Source of the DNA: Hypsibius dujardini
Taxonomy: Eukaryota; Tardigrada; Eutardigrada; Parachela; Hypsibiidae
Length of the DNA stretch: 26,426 nt
Assembly (NCBI GenBank): GCA_001579985.1
Contig: LRSR01006315.1
Coordinates: 1 to 26,426 of the forward strand
Direction: 5' to 3'
Below the pieces are notes generated by a model. It made no database searches, was not told the DNA's origin, and saw only the letters and a program-made list of their open reading frames with translations. A program made the position numbers and the translations under genes. Shown here in pieces: positions 8,786 to 18,825 of this stretch; the first letter of the stretch is position 1; each line of letters begins with the position of its first letter.

Positions 8786-9243
8786 ACACATGGCCACAAT
8801 TTTGGGTGGTCTGTGTTTGAGCCATCAGGGTGGTCTGTGTTTGAGCCATCAGGGTGGTCTGTGTTTGAGCCATCAGGGTGGTCTGAGTTTGAGCCATCAG
8901 GGTGGTCTGTGTTTGAGCCATCAGGGTGGTCTGTGTTTGAGCCATCAGGGTGGTCTGTGTTTGACCATCAGGGTGGTCTGTGTTTGAGCCACTCTTGACT
9001 AGAGCATTGCCGCTGCTTTCTCCTGAATCTTTCATTTAATACCCGGCTCAGCGGAAAAATTAGATTGAGCAAGCTGCTTTAAATTCCGCCAAAATCAACA
9101 AGTTCAATCAATCGATCAATTGACTGTAAAGGCTGCATGATCAGCTGTTGTCAAGAGCGCGTGCGAGCGGTGACTTAATTCGGCTCGAACTCGGACCACT
9201 CTTTTTGGCTTAAAGTCTGCCACCCAAAATTGTGGCCATGTGT
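8786..9243. repeat. fold-back element downstream of NELF-B
   Basis: Perfect 24-bp inverted repeats at 8786-8809 and 9220-9243 (ACACATGGCCACAATTTTGG on the left). Pairing continues less well inward: about two diverged copies of the 24-bp unit (9183-9225) oppose the expanded minisatellite. CTCTTGAC/GTCAAGAG pair near 8990 and 9150. Confidence 0.75.
8804..8994. repeat. 24-bp minisatellite, eight copies
   Basis: Unit GGGTGGTCTGTGTTTGAGCC plus ATCA, starting at 8804, 8828, 8852, 8876, 8900, 8924, 8948 and 8971. Because the unit is eight codons long it creates a periodic TTLMAQTQ open frame on the minus strand, which is not a gene. Confidence 0.95.
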
Positions 9244-9344
9244 CTACTTCTGTTTTACATTTTATCTCATAATTTGTTGGAGCCAATTTTCAACTTAAAA
9301 TCCAGACATTCCCACCTCTCTGGCCCTGCCATTTGCCTTGTATG

Positions 9345-9648
9345 TATGTGCAGCTGGCGGAGAAACTTGCTTCGATCCGCCAGTCGTTGATTGATCTGGT
9401 GTAGTATGAGCAAAGCTTGATTGATTTGGTGCCACAAGGCCGGCAGGTTGGGGAGTGGAACGGTCGATTGATTGGTTGAATGACTAATGTGAATACTGAT
9501 AGACCAGTGGTCGATTGATTGATTGATCAAACCGAAGCATTGCACTTGACTGGCCAAAATATCAATCAATGCTTCACCATTTTGCACGTACAACAATAAA
9601 TCAATCAACGCATGTTCCGTAGCAAGTTTCTTCGCCAGTTGCACCATA
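9345..9648. repeat. fold-back element with ATTG motifs
   Basis: Left arm 9345-9435 and right arm 9551-9648 pair with small gaps. The best block is TATGTGCAGCTGGCGGAGAA against its near reverse complement at 9629-9648. ATTGATTG runs occur at matching places in both arms. Weaker pairing may extend out to about 9275 and 9705. Confidence 0.7.
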
Positions 9649-9877
9649 CATCCACCCTCTGCTGATTCGATTCGATGGAAACGGGAAATATTTTTTAATT
9701 GGATATTGACACATTTTTAATGCAAACACACCAATCTGGCTTTTATCAGCGCAACGACATTCAGCTGCGGGCTTGCCATGTTGATTTTCCGTCTAATGAA
9801 TCACGTCACTGCAAATCGTGGTGCAGGTGTTCGCGCGCATCGGCAAAGTCCGCATGACTCATCCATATCGCCGGACA

Positions 9878-10088
9878 CACACACACAGACACACAGACAC
9901 AGACACAGACACAGACACAGACAAACAGACACAGAGTAGGCGCAACTTCAGAAGTCGGAGGTGGGAAGTGGCAAGTCGGACTGAACACACCACACACACA
10001 CACACACACACACATACACACACAGAGACACAGACACACAGAGAGTAGGCGCAACTTCAGAAGTGGGAAGTGGCAAGTCGGACTGAAC
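9878..10088. repeat. tandem duplication of a 54-bp segment with CA/CAGA arrays
   Basis: AGAGTAGGCGCAACTTCAGA... occurs at 9933-9986 and again at 10042-10088, the second lacking 7 bp. Each copy is preceded by a CAGACA or CACA array (9878-9932 and 9987-10041), so the duplicated unit includes its microsatellite. Confidence 0.85.
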
Positions 10089-10544
10089 CGGTTCAACAGC
10101 AAAGTCTCACTTCCGAGTTCCGACCTGCTAATATCCACCAAGTCGAGCATACTTTGCCTTCCATATTGATTATGTTTAGAAAAATCTATTATATGCTGGG
10201 AAATGAATCTCCATGCGAAAAAGAACAAAATACGGCTAATTTGGCTATGAAGTTCGCGACGAGTCGCAAGCCTGAAGTTCCAATTCCACTTCCAATTCCA
10301 ATTCCAATTCCAATTCTCACTTCCTACTTCCTACTTCCCACGTGAAAAGGCAGTTGCGTCTGCTCTCTATTGACCGGACGTGAGTGTGGCGATATGGTAT
10401 GAGTCACCATCCTGCCTGTCCACTGACTGACCGCATGACTCATCACGCCCCTGGATTATCGCTGGTCATTGTCCACTCTTTCGACCGACCGACGCGTCTG
10501 GGCACGTCAAAATGGAATCGATTTATCAATGAGTCTGCGGATTA
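10089..10544. other. intergenic / DUSP10-like distal 3' flank
   Basis: No convincing gene. A CCAATT/CACTTC short-period repeat occupies about 10276-10339. Confidence 0.5.
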
Positions 10545-10560
10545 TTTATTCTCATTTATT
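10545..10560 (-). terminator. candidate poly(A) signals of the DUSP10-like gene
   Basis: Two AATAAA hexamers on the minus strand (10560-10555 and 10550-10545), about 475 nt beyond the stop codon at 11036. They would give a 3' UTR containing the TCTG/CATCCAGA repeats. Assignment is by position only. Confidence 0.4.
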
Positions 10561-10821
10561 TCATATTTCTGCTGGATAAGATTATACGGATATACAGACA
10601 GACAGACAGACCCCGGAAAATAGCCTATCAAATACGTAGACTAACCGCACATAGCTCGCTCTGAGTGTGAAGCAACACGAGGGAGAGAGAGAGAGAGATC
10701 AAGCCGGGAGAGATCAAAACAGAACAACCCATAAATTAACGCGCGACAATAAGATGTCTAACAGGAGCAGGATGAACTTTTTGCAGAGGCACTACAGAGA
10801 GAGAGAGAAAAGAGTTTCGCT

Positions 10822-11000
10822 TGTCTGGATGTCTGGATGTCTGGATGTCTGGATGTCTGGATGTCTCAGTCGGATGTTGGACGGACTGCTTCCGGTCAGA
10901 CAGACACGCAGACAGACATGCAGACACAGACAGACACGCAGGCAGACATGCAGACAGACATGCAGACAGACATGCAGACACGCAGACACAGACAAACAGT
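10822..11000. repeat. GTCTGGAT octamer repeat followed by CAGA array
   Basis: Five to six GTCTGGAT units at 10822-10866, then CAGACATG/CAGACACG repeats from about 10897. They lie in the presumed 3' UTR of the DUSP10-like gene. Confidence 0.85.
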
Positions 11001-11035
11001 CGTGTGTCTGCCTGCCTAAATGGGTGTCTGAAGTT

Positions 11036-11319
11036 TTACAAGCTGGTTTCCATGCTGAGAACGCGTTGTCTGCCGACGGTCTGCGGGAGCACTTGATCCT
11101 GCGCCGCGGCGGCCATCAGGCCCTTGCCGTACTCATCGAGCTGTCCCATGAAGTTGAGGTTGGGCGAAATCACAGAGCGTTTATCCTTGACCAGCTTGTA
11201 GGCCTCATCCATCGAGAGCTGCATGCTGTGCATCACGTAGGCGATGACAATGGTCGCGGACCGTGACACACCGGCCTGGCAGTGAATCAGTACGTTGGAA
11301 TCGGAGCGGCGAGCCTCAT
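11036..11319 (-). CDS. DUSP10: DUSP10-like exon 4: catalytic signature and C-terminus
   Basis: Follows ATTTTACAG. Encodes residues 351-444, with [20 protein letters not shown], then [20 protein letters not shown]. All active-site signature residues are intact. Confidence 0.95.
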
Positions 11320-11673
11320 CTGTAAAATAAATACATGCAATGATGTGTGAGTGTATGCGAAAATGCGAAAATGCGATGGAAAAAACTGCGTTCCTGAACA
11401 GCCAAAGGCGTCGCGCGATATGTTAAAAACCACATTCTGAAGAGGTTATGCTGATTTAAACACTATTGCAGGAAGGCAGTCAACTACAGTGACACGAGGC
11501 GGTTCGTCAAGTCTCTACGCCAAAACTCTCTAAGGCGGAAATATTTTTCATGGTTGGCCAAAAAAACACCACCCAGGCAGAAGAGTTAGACAAGCTGATA
11601 CGCAAACACCCAGACAGGCAGACAGACAAACAAACAGACAGACAGACAGACAGACAACAGACAGCAGGCAGGC

Positions 11674-11718
<45 letters not shown>

Positions 11719-11759
11719 GCAGACAGCAACAGGACAGAATAGCAAATGGACAGATAGAC

Positions 11760-11794
<35 letters not shown>

Positions 11795-14700
11795 GAAGTA
11801 GCAATCACGAGTATACGGCAAATAGGTTTGAACGAAATCGCTGGGGGAAACCCATTGTCTGTTGGATAATTAATTGTTCGAAAAACAGTCAGAGCCAAGG
11901 GCGGACAGTCATACAACGTGATTACGGTAGGCTCCGCTAAGAGAAGACTGCGGTCAACCAGACTGTTTTGTTTCAAATTTGTCTGCGTGGTTCATACTTG
12001 TCATCATCACGAGATGCCAGCCAAAAAATTACTGGAAATTATGTGCCGGGCTGAATTCTCAGAAGACTCACCAATAAAATCGAAAGCCTCTTGGAAATAC
12101 TGCATCAGGTTCTGTTGGCCGCTGTCGGACGCGGGAATGCGCTTATACCGAAGACCTTCCTTCTCGAAGTGCAACGGCGAGTGGGAGGTCACATTGAGGA
12201 TGTACTTCACTTTGAGGTCCGACAGCCGCTTGATGTCACCCGCGTCGCGTTCGTTGCCCAGGTAGAGGTACGGCAGCACCTGCGACGCCTCCACCCGCTC
12301 CAGGTCTACTTCCGTGGTCGGAGAGCTGGCGGGACTTCGCAGTCGCGGACCCTGCTGCAGCGATGCCGGTTGGCTCTTCATGCTGGCGTGACCGTCGCAT
12401 AAGTCAGGAAATTGGGCATTGAAGTCAGCGAATCCACCTGCAGATGTGGTAAAACACATTCAGACATTGCCGTCATTCTAACACACTCAGACATTTGCAG
12501 TCAGAGAGGTACCGGAACGAGGCATGGCCAAAGAAATATGCAGACAGGCATGAAAAAGTATCCGGCTACAATATAAGGACCCTCAATCACAGGCAGAGAC
12601 AGGGAAGTAACTGATGAGCACGATATCGACAAGACAGATGCAGGCACTTAGTAGACATGCAGACAAATGATAACAATATGCATATTCGATCACACAGACA
12701 GACATCTGGACGGCAGGTAGCTCAGACAGGAACACAGAAAGCTAAATAGATAGGCAGACAAATGGCACAGACATGCCTAGAAACATCATAGACATCCATC
12801 GTCCGCGATTCAGTTCCGACATACACGTGTCACACAGACGTAGACACAGACATGGACACAGACACAAACCCAGACACAGGCACAGACACAGACATAGCAC
12901 GGACACAGACACAGACACAGACACAGACATGGACATGGACACAGACATGGACACAGACATAGACACAGGCATAGACACAGACATGGACACAGACACAGGC
13001 ATAGACACAGACATGGACATAGACAATAGGCCCCACTGAGCAAAAAAAGTGATTTACCGTTGATCAGCAAGTAAGGAAATAAATCAGGATTGGCCAGGAA
13101 TTTGCTCTTGAAGCCGGCACGTGCGGTCTTCACTGCCATGCTCAACGATGCGGCAAATTATACCGCTCTCCGAATACACACACACACACACACAACAACT
13201 AAAACAAAATACTCCACACCGAAATGTGTAAGCAGTCGATATGCTTTCCTCAGCGCAGACAGTGATCAAAAAAAGTCTTTTTTCGAGTGTCGATTAAAAG
13301 TGTCCAACCAACTCTTCGTACACACACAATACGCATCGACACACATACACTGTGTAGGGGATGATGATGATTGCAGCACGCCGTCAATGTTTATGGCGTG
13401 AGCAATTTTTGGACATTCACATTTACGGTTCATCTATGTATGGATCGAGCGAGCGCTGCCGTTGCCGAATTGGTTGGTGGGCGGGGTCAGTCTACCGATG
13501 AGTCCACCGTGGTGGTGGGCGGGGTCACTGGGTCTAAAAGCGAACATCTGTCGTGGGGACCAGTAGTAGCGCTAGTATCTACACACACACACACACACAC
13601 AGCACACTTCCGTCTGACACTCTGTGCGACTCCCGAATTAGTTCACACCGCGCTGTGGATGACTCACTCGGTCAACACATGTCGCCGAGGAAAACGTCAT
13701 ACATTTGTAATGCTATCCCGGGCGATTGCGTTGAGGGGGGGGGACCAGTTAAACGTTGCCTGTAACCTAGTTATGTATTAAGGAAATGGGCATTTATAGC
13801 ACACAGACATACAGACAGACACACAGACACACAGAGAGACACACAGACACACACAGAGACAGACAGACAAACAAACAGACAGACAGACAGACAGACAGGC
13901 AGACAGAAAGGCAGACAGGCAGGCAGACAGACCGGAAGAGAGAGGGACGCGTTAGAGTTCTTCCCACTGCGAACTCTAAGGGGCTGTGTAATCGGAGGTC
14001 TAACTTGCCTAAGTGGCGTGCGGGCTGAATGTGGTAATCTTCCGATTTCATCTTTCCCCCTGCGTTCGGTCGTGATCTGTAATTTGCAAATTCGATTTGC
14101 GAAGCCCGTCCATGATGGATTCTTCTAAAGTAGCTATCAGAAGAGCTCTTATAGTAACGTTAGCGGAAGGGAACAAAGAAAGGTTTGGACAGGCGACCGA
14201 TCGATTATTGGTCCGCTAAACGCCTAAAAACAGGCTCTTTGACTATTAAACGCTGACTGCAGAGCTTGTTGTCTTAGCCATGACCATACTTACGGAAATT
14301 AACAATCCGACTTCAGTGGAGAAACACCGACATAGATGCAAGCGCAGGCAGGCACAGAGATAGACACTGACGCAGACACGACAGAGACCTGCAAAAACAG
14401 ACAGGCACGCAGACACAGACACATACGGACACAGACAGGCACGCAGACACAGACACATACGGACACAGACAGGCACGCAGACACAGATACATACGGACAC
14501 AGACAGGCACGCAGACAGGCACGCAGACACAGACACATACGGACACAGACAGGCACACGGACATAGATACAGACAAAGATACATAGGCAGACACATCCTT
14601 TAACAGTTGTTTATCTGACAGACAAAGACAATCAAGCAAGACCTTGTCATCCAGACGGAAGCTGATTGACAGTTACTCGTAGGCAACATTTTTTAGGCAC

Positions 14701-16681
14701 GCCAAAGATTGGTGCGAGCAAATACGTGCGTAATGACTTGAGTCTGATATTTTCAGGCAAAACCAGTCCTAGAGGGCACAGTGAGGCTTTGAAGACCAGC
14801 AATCTCCGCCACTCACGTGTATAGTCAGGTAAGCAGGGAAGCAAAGTTCGTCGCAGACAGGCAGACAAAATGGCGCTATCGAGGAAAACAGCCAGGCAGA
14901 CAAACATTCGAGTTCACTCGTGCCATTTCCACCAGAGAGCGATGTCTTGCTTTGTCTGCGCTTTTTTAATCGGCTTTTCGCACGAGCTGTTCATGTCAAG
15001 GAGTCTCATGTCGCGGTCTGATATCTCCAACCTATCATCACCAATTGGACTCTGGACCAACACCAATTGGACTATGGTCCAAATACCAACTGGACTCTGG
15101 TCCAAATACCAATTGGACTCTGGTCCAAATACCAATTGGACTCTGGTCCAACACCAATTGGACTCTGGTCCAACATCAATTGGACTCTGGTCCAACACCA
15201 ATTGGACTCTGGTCCAAATACCACTTGGACTCTGGACCAACACCAATTGGACTCTGGACCAACACCAATTGGACTCTGGTCCAAATACCGTGTACCTGCG
15301 TTACACGGAAACACACATAAAGGCTAAGGCATCATAATCTATCAGTAGAGAGTTGTGACTCACGCCCTCGAGACCACACAATAAAATCACAAGGCAATCT
15401 GTGAGTGAGAATATAAGAGATAAAACCTGGTGACGGTCGGCGGTTAAGTAAACCGTAAAGCGCAACTGCCAACTTTCTTTGGACTCGGAAATCAATTGCT
15501 CAGACGGGCTTCCCCGAAGGAAAACATAAAACACACAGACACTCAGTCACCGCAAGGGTGTATCTTCTTCAAGCCATACATACACACGACTCACCGATTA
15601 GCACAGCTGGATCCTTCCCATCGTTCTTCAAGGAGTTCAGGAGGATCTGGAGGTGGTCGTAGGGCGGGAGCTCGGTCCAGTCCATCGTTTTCTCATCGTA
15701 GATCACCACTTCCTTCAGTACCCGTTTCCGATAGAGAGCTTTGGCTTCCTTTGACGTCATCACCTCCAGCACGCTGACTTTGCCCAGGTGGAGTCGACGT
15801 CGCACCACACGGTCCGTCAGGTTCACGTTCACCGCTGGAGGGTAGAAAAATTATTGAACCCAACAGACTAGTGCGAGTGCCCCAAAAAAAAAACGTAAAA
15901 AAGTCATGAATCAACCTGAGTGCTCCTTTCCGTGTCCGTGTCTAGATCTGCGTCTATGTCTGTCTCTGACTATGTGTCTGTGTCTATGTCTATGTCTGTG
16001 CCTATGTCTGTGCCGATGTCTGTGTCTGTGTCTGTGTCTGTGGCTATGTCTGTGGCTATGTCTGTCTCGTATCTATGTCTATGTCTGTGTCTATGTCTGT
16101 GCCTGTGTCTGTGTTTGTGTCTGTGCTGTGTCTGTGCTTGTGTCTGCCTGTGCCTACAAGGCTGCGACTGTGTTCGTGACTGCACTGGCGTTTACATTCT
16201 AACGGAGGTGCCTCGACCAGTTGTTGATCAACTTACCGCCATAAATGTGATTCATTTTGTACATGAATTCCGGCCGGCAGTCCAGCAACAGGAACGGTTT
16301 CGGACGGCGCATTCGTTTCGCCAGCTCCTCCGGTAGAACTGCCTTCAGTTCGCCCGCACGGCCCGCCGCACTGGAACCCAGCGCCAAGCTCGCGACGGAA
16401 GACGCGCCCGATGCCAGCGAGGGATACGACTCGTTGGTCGGCGTGCCGGTCGGTGTCTGGCCTTGCAGGGTTAGTGACTGAAGAATGTCCAGATGGGTCG
16501 AGGGACTCGCCGGGGTGTTGGCTGCGGAGTGGCTTGTGGGGGTGCGTGGCTTGCCGAGACCCGGCAGGCAGGTCGGGGTACAGGCGGCGGACAGCGGCCA
16601 GTTACTTCCCCCAAGCGAACCGTCGAGCTTGAGAGTCAACGTCCCGGGTTTCCGGGGCTGTCTTCGTTCGGAGAACTGCAT
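11036..16681 (-). CDS. DUSP10: Dual-specificity MAP kinase phosphatase, DUSP10/MKP-5-like, four coding exons
   Basis: Coding exons on the minus strand are 16681-16237, 15834-15595, 12437-12072 and 11319-11036 (444 residues); every junction is phase 1. The enzyme class removes phosphate from Tyr and Thr of activated MAP kinases; DUSP10 prefers p38 and JNK. Order of parts: Ser/Thr/Pro-rich N-terminus (1-112), rhodanese/CH2 domain (about 113-241) with [10 protein letters not shown] and the docking-type RRRL in [18 protein letters not shown], a linker, then the catalytic domain from about 279. Catalytic Cys364 and Arg370 lie in HCQAGVSRS and the likely general acid is Asp333 in RIPASDS. The C-terminus METSL resembles the human METVV-type end. 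The start ATG is the first after an in-frame TAA eight codons upstream. Human DUSP10 is 482 residues, with a longer N-terminus. Confidence 0.94.
11605..11795. repeat. CAGA array in DUSP10-like intron 3
   Basis: Long near-perfect CAGA run with CAGG and CAGATAGA variants; TCTG in the sense of the gene. Source of spurious LSVCLSVC frames. Confidence 0.95.
12072..12437 (-). CDS. DUSP10: DUSP10-like exon 3: linker and first half of catalytic domain
   Basis: Follows CATCTGCAG. Begins [16 protein letters not shown] (end of the rhodanese domain). A Pro/Ser linker follows, then [19 protein letters not shown] and the general-acid loop [12 protein letters not shown]. Donor GTGAGT. Confidence 0.95.
12835..13026. 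repeat. ACAGAC/ATGGAC array in DUSP10-like intron 2
   Basis: Hexamer-like GACACA/GACATG repeats with a higher-order pattern around GGCATAGACACAGACATG. Confidence 0.9.
13058..13139 (-). CDS. candidate alternative exon of the DUSP10-like gene
   Basis: Inside the large intron between exons 2 and 3, a minus-strand ATG at 13139 opens a 27-codon frame ending at a GTAAAT donor at 13057 in phase 1, the phase needed to join exon 3. It encodes [15 protein letters not shown], resembling [14 protein letters not shown] at the start of exon 3. It could serve as an alternative first exon, giving a phosphatase without the rhodanese domain. Alternatively it is a 75-nt cassette using the AG at 13134-13133, also phase 1 on entry. 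It may instead be a decayed partial copy of exon 3. No expression evidence exists here. Confidence 0.35.
13177..13192. repeat. CA dinucleotide run
   Basis: Short ACAC tract in DUSP10-like intron 2. Another lies at about 13580-13600. Confidence 0.8.
13440..13530. repeat. GGTGGGCGGGGTCA duplicated motif
   Basis: Two copies of GGTGGGCGGGGTCA, at about 13476 and 13515, in DUSP10-like intron 2. The motif includes a GC-box-like GGGCGGGG, but no further promoter evidence is seen. Confidence 0.5.
13801..13935. repeat. CAGA/CACAGA array in DUSP10-like intron 2
   Basis: ACAGACACACAGA passing into pure CAGA and CAGG units. Confidence 0.9.
14350..14585. repeat. 34-bp minisatellite built from CAGACA units, DUSP10-like intron 2
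   Basis: AGGCACGCAGACACAGACAC recurs at 14403, 14437, 14471 and 14505, a 34-bp higher-order unit that includes a CATACGGA spacer. Confidence 0.88.
15041..15288. repeat. 22-23-bp minisatellite, eleven copies, DUSP10-like intron 2
   Basis: Unit CCAATTGGACTCTGGTCCAA plus CA or ATA. The 22-bp (CAACAC) and 23-bp (CAAATAC) versions are interspersed. Each unit contains the palindrome CCAATTGG and a small GGAC/GTCC inverted repeat. Confidence 0.95.
15595..15834 (-). CDS. DUSP10: DUSP10-like exon 2: second half of rhodanese domain
   Basis: Follows CCCTCCAG. Encodes [19 protein letters not shown], then [18 protein letters not shown] and [15 protein letters not shown], the expected order of MKP-5. Donor GTGAGT. 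Confidence 0.94.
15955..16160. repeat. TGTCTGTG/TATGTCTG array in DUSP10-like intron 1
   Basis: About 200 bp of TGTCTG-type hexamers filling half of a 402-bp intron; CAGACA in the gene sense. Confidence 0.93.
16237..16681 (-). CDS. DUSP10: DUSP10-like exon 1: Ser/Thr/Pro-rich N-terminus and start of rhodanese domain
   Basis: Begins [14 protein letters not shown] segment rich in TP and SP dipeptides (possible MAPK sites) follows, then [20 protein letters not shown]. Donor GTAAGT. An inverted CCAAT (TGATTGG, 16696-16702) sits just upstream of the ATG. Confidence 0.9.
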
Positions 16682-17160
16682 GGCGACGCGAACGTTGATT
16701 GGTTATTCGGATCAATTCCGGTTCACTTTTTCATTCCGGGGTGTGGTCGCGTGCCTAATGGCACTACTGAAAAAGGAACAAAAGGAACAAAGAATTACGG
16801 GGGGGGGGATCACCGCAGCTGTGGGTGACTGAGGGGATGTGTATTTCGGCTTTCTGTATTTGATAAGAAGTGAAAGCTGGAAAGGATGGGCGCATGCATG
16901 CTCTGTCCCTTGGGTCCTCGCACAATTGTCGGCTCCTAACGCGACCCTTCTCACGTTGCCCTAATTGATCTCCCGAGCTGTCCGGGAAAATCAATGACTC
17001 TGCAGTCTGGCCTACTCGGCAATCATCGTTTTATCAGACAGGCCGGGCGCAAATGCCAATGTGCAAACAGACAACATCGAGGAACACAAATACCACTCAG
17101 GTACAGTATATGTGGGCTTGCAGGCATATAGGCAGAAAGAACAGACGAACAAACAAATCG
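16682..17160. other. 5' flank of the DUSP10-like gene
   Basis: No coding signal. A G-homopolymer of about ten lies at 16799-16808. Promoter elements other than the near-ATG CCAAT are not obvious, so an upstream noncoding exon is possible. Confidence 0.4.
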
Positions 17161-17169
17161 TCATGCATG

Positions 17170-17380
17170 AGACAGGCAGCCAGACAGACAGGCAGATTGA
17201 TAGACATACAGGCTGATAAACAGACAGACAGGCAGACAGACGACCAGGCAGACAGACAGACAGACAGACAGACGGCCAGGCAGACAGACAGACGGCCAGG
17301 CAGACAGACGGCCAGGCAGACAGACAGACGGCCAGGCAGACAGACGGCCAGGCAGACAGACAAACGGGCGGGCAGACAGA
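17170..17380. repeat. CAGA array with GGCCAGGCAGACAGAC minisatellite
   Basis: CAGACAGA with regularly inserted GGCCAGG, giving 16- and 20-bp units from about 17270. Confidence 0.92.
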
Positions 17381-18445
17381 AGTCGGTTTGCATTAAGAGG
17401 GAGGCAGTCGACACTCAGACGGATCTAGGCAGTGACATACCGACATTTTGCTGAAGAACATATTGATGAGTACATTTTCCATTGCATACGGCGAGCGAGC
17501 TTTTGGATAATACATTGTACGAGGAACTTGACTAACTCGGAGAACTCCAGCTACGGTCAATGATTCATATGTTTATCACACCAGCGTGTGCACCGTCAAG
17601 GATCCGCCAGCAATTCAGGCAAAACCCCTCGTCAGTATGTCAATTCAGTCAGCCCACTCACACCTTGAACTAGCTCACACGCGGAGGAGTCAGTCACTGT
17701 CATGTGAGACAAGGGATGCGAGAGGTCTACCTGGGATCCTGCACCTGACTAACTCCGGTCTAATCGACAAAAGCAAAAGACGTCAAAACGACACGACCAT
17801 CCGGGGTCTCTTACCGTTCACCGTGTTGTGCTGTTAGCGTCGATTGCGGAACCATGCGTCTCGTCGGTTGTCGCTCGTCCAGGACCTCTCACAGCACATT
17901 CGGTTGATTCATCCCACACAAAGACAGACAGACAGACAGACACAGGCACACACAAACAGACAGGCACACACGGACAGACAGACAGACAGGCAGACAGGCA
18001 CAGACAGACAGAGAGGCACAGACAGACAGACAGGCAGGCAGTTACTGAAGACAGACACGTACACCAGGCCGTCTCGTGTTGGGTCCTCGTCGTGGTTCAC
18101 GGACTCGACCTGGGATGAATCAGCTCGACGGAGATAGACTGAAGTTATCTTGACAATACGGGAAGCAATTTGAGTCCCGTCAGATGGAATGAACGAGAAG
18201 TCAAGCAGCCGAAAGAATGCGTGCGAAATCAAGCTCGGAATGGAGATCGAAATTGGGCAGGATTTCAGTCGTAGACGTGAACGGCAGTTAGGAATCGTTT
18301 AGCGAACTCATCGGAAGATAGACCGAAAACTACGACGTTGCATCGGTGTGTCAGTCGTGTACGGAAAAATGGTGTCGAGATAGCAGTCACACAGTGGGGA
18401 GTCTTTCTTCTCGCCGCGATCCAGTTGGAAAAATAGGAAATCGGA
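17381..18445. other. intergenic, CAGA array at 17925-18040, no gene seen
   Basis: The only structured element is a CAGA/CAGGCACA array at about 17925-18040. A minus-strand open frame at about 18232-18060 has protein-like composition, but no recognisable family, start or splice partner. Confidence 0.45.
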
Positions 18446-18580
18446 AAAAGGGGGCAAGAGGGAAGAGGGAGGAGGGAAGAGGGAAGAGGGAGTATTTACA
18501 AGGACGACGTCAGGACGTCGTGTCGTGTCCGTCCAGAGGAGGAGCACAGTTGACGTCAAAGGATTTCTGCGGATGACTCA
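18446..18580. promoter_or_regulatory. polypurine/G4 tract followed by CRE and AP-1 sites
   Basis: 18446-18492 is almost pure purine, GGGAAGAGGGAGGAGGGAAG-type, with more than four GGG runs at spacings of 1-7 and mirror symmetry. A perfect CRE TGACGTCA lies at 18551-18558 and an AP-1 site TGACTCA at 18574-18580. The block sits about 1.9 kb upstream of the DUSP10-like start and 2.7 kb upstream of TFIIA. Enhancer function is inference. Confidence 0.4.
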
Positions 18581-18667
18581 TCCCCCCAACAACGCTCCGG
18601 TATGTACCCTGGTCTACTCCTATCTACACTCTCCCGGATAAACAAACGGGAGGAACTATTATGGGAC

Positions 18668-18825
18668 CTCTGTGTCTGTCTGTGTCTGTGTCTGTGCCTG
18701 TGTCTGTGTGTCTGTGTGTCTGTGTCTGTGTGTCTGTGTCTGTGTCTGTGTGTCTGTGTCTGTGTCTGTGTCTGTCTGTGTCTGTGTGTCTGTGTCTGTG
18801 TCTGTGTATGCGTGTGCGTGTCTGC
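18668..18825. repeat. TGTCTGTG array
   Basis: About 160 bp of alternating CTGTGT and CTGTCT units. It produces [10 protein letters not shown] frames on the plus strand and DTDTQTQT frames on the minus strand, none of them genes. Confidence 0.93.

Noticed and set aside
8670-9035. Periodic TTLMAQTQ protein on the minus strand and WSVFEPSG on the plus strand
   Set aside because: Both are readings of the 24-bp minisatellite, whose length is a multiple of three; no conserved flanks.
15301-15534. 77-codon hydrophobic minus-strand frame in the DUSP10-like intron 2
   Set aside because: Phase and content do not fit the DUSP10 reading frame and it resembles no family I know.
16412-16832. Gly/Arg-rich plus-strand frames
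   Set aside because: Antisense of DUSP10-like exon 1 and its GC-rich 5' flank.
17909-18232. Minus-strand frame with protein-like segment before a CAGA array
   Set aside because: No recognised family, no clear start, no splice partner, and its second half is repeat.
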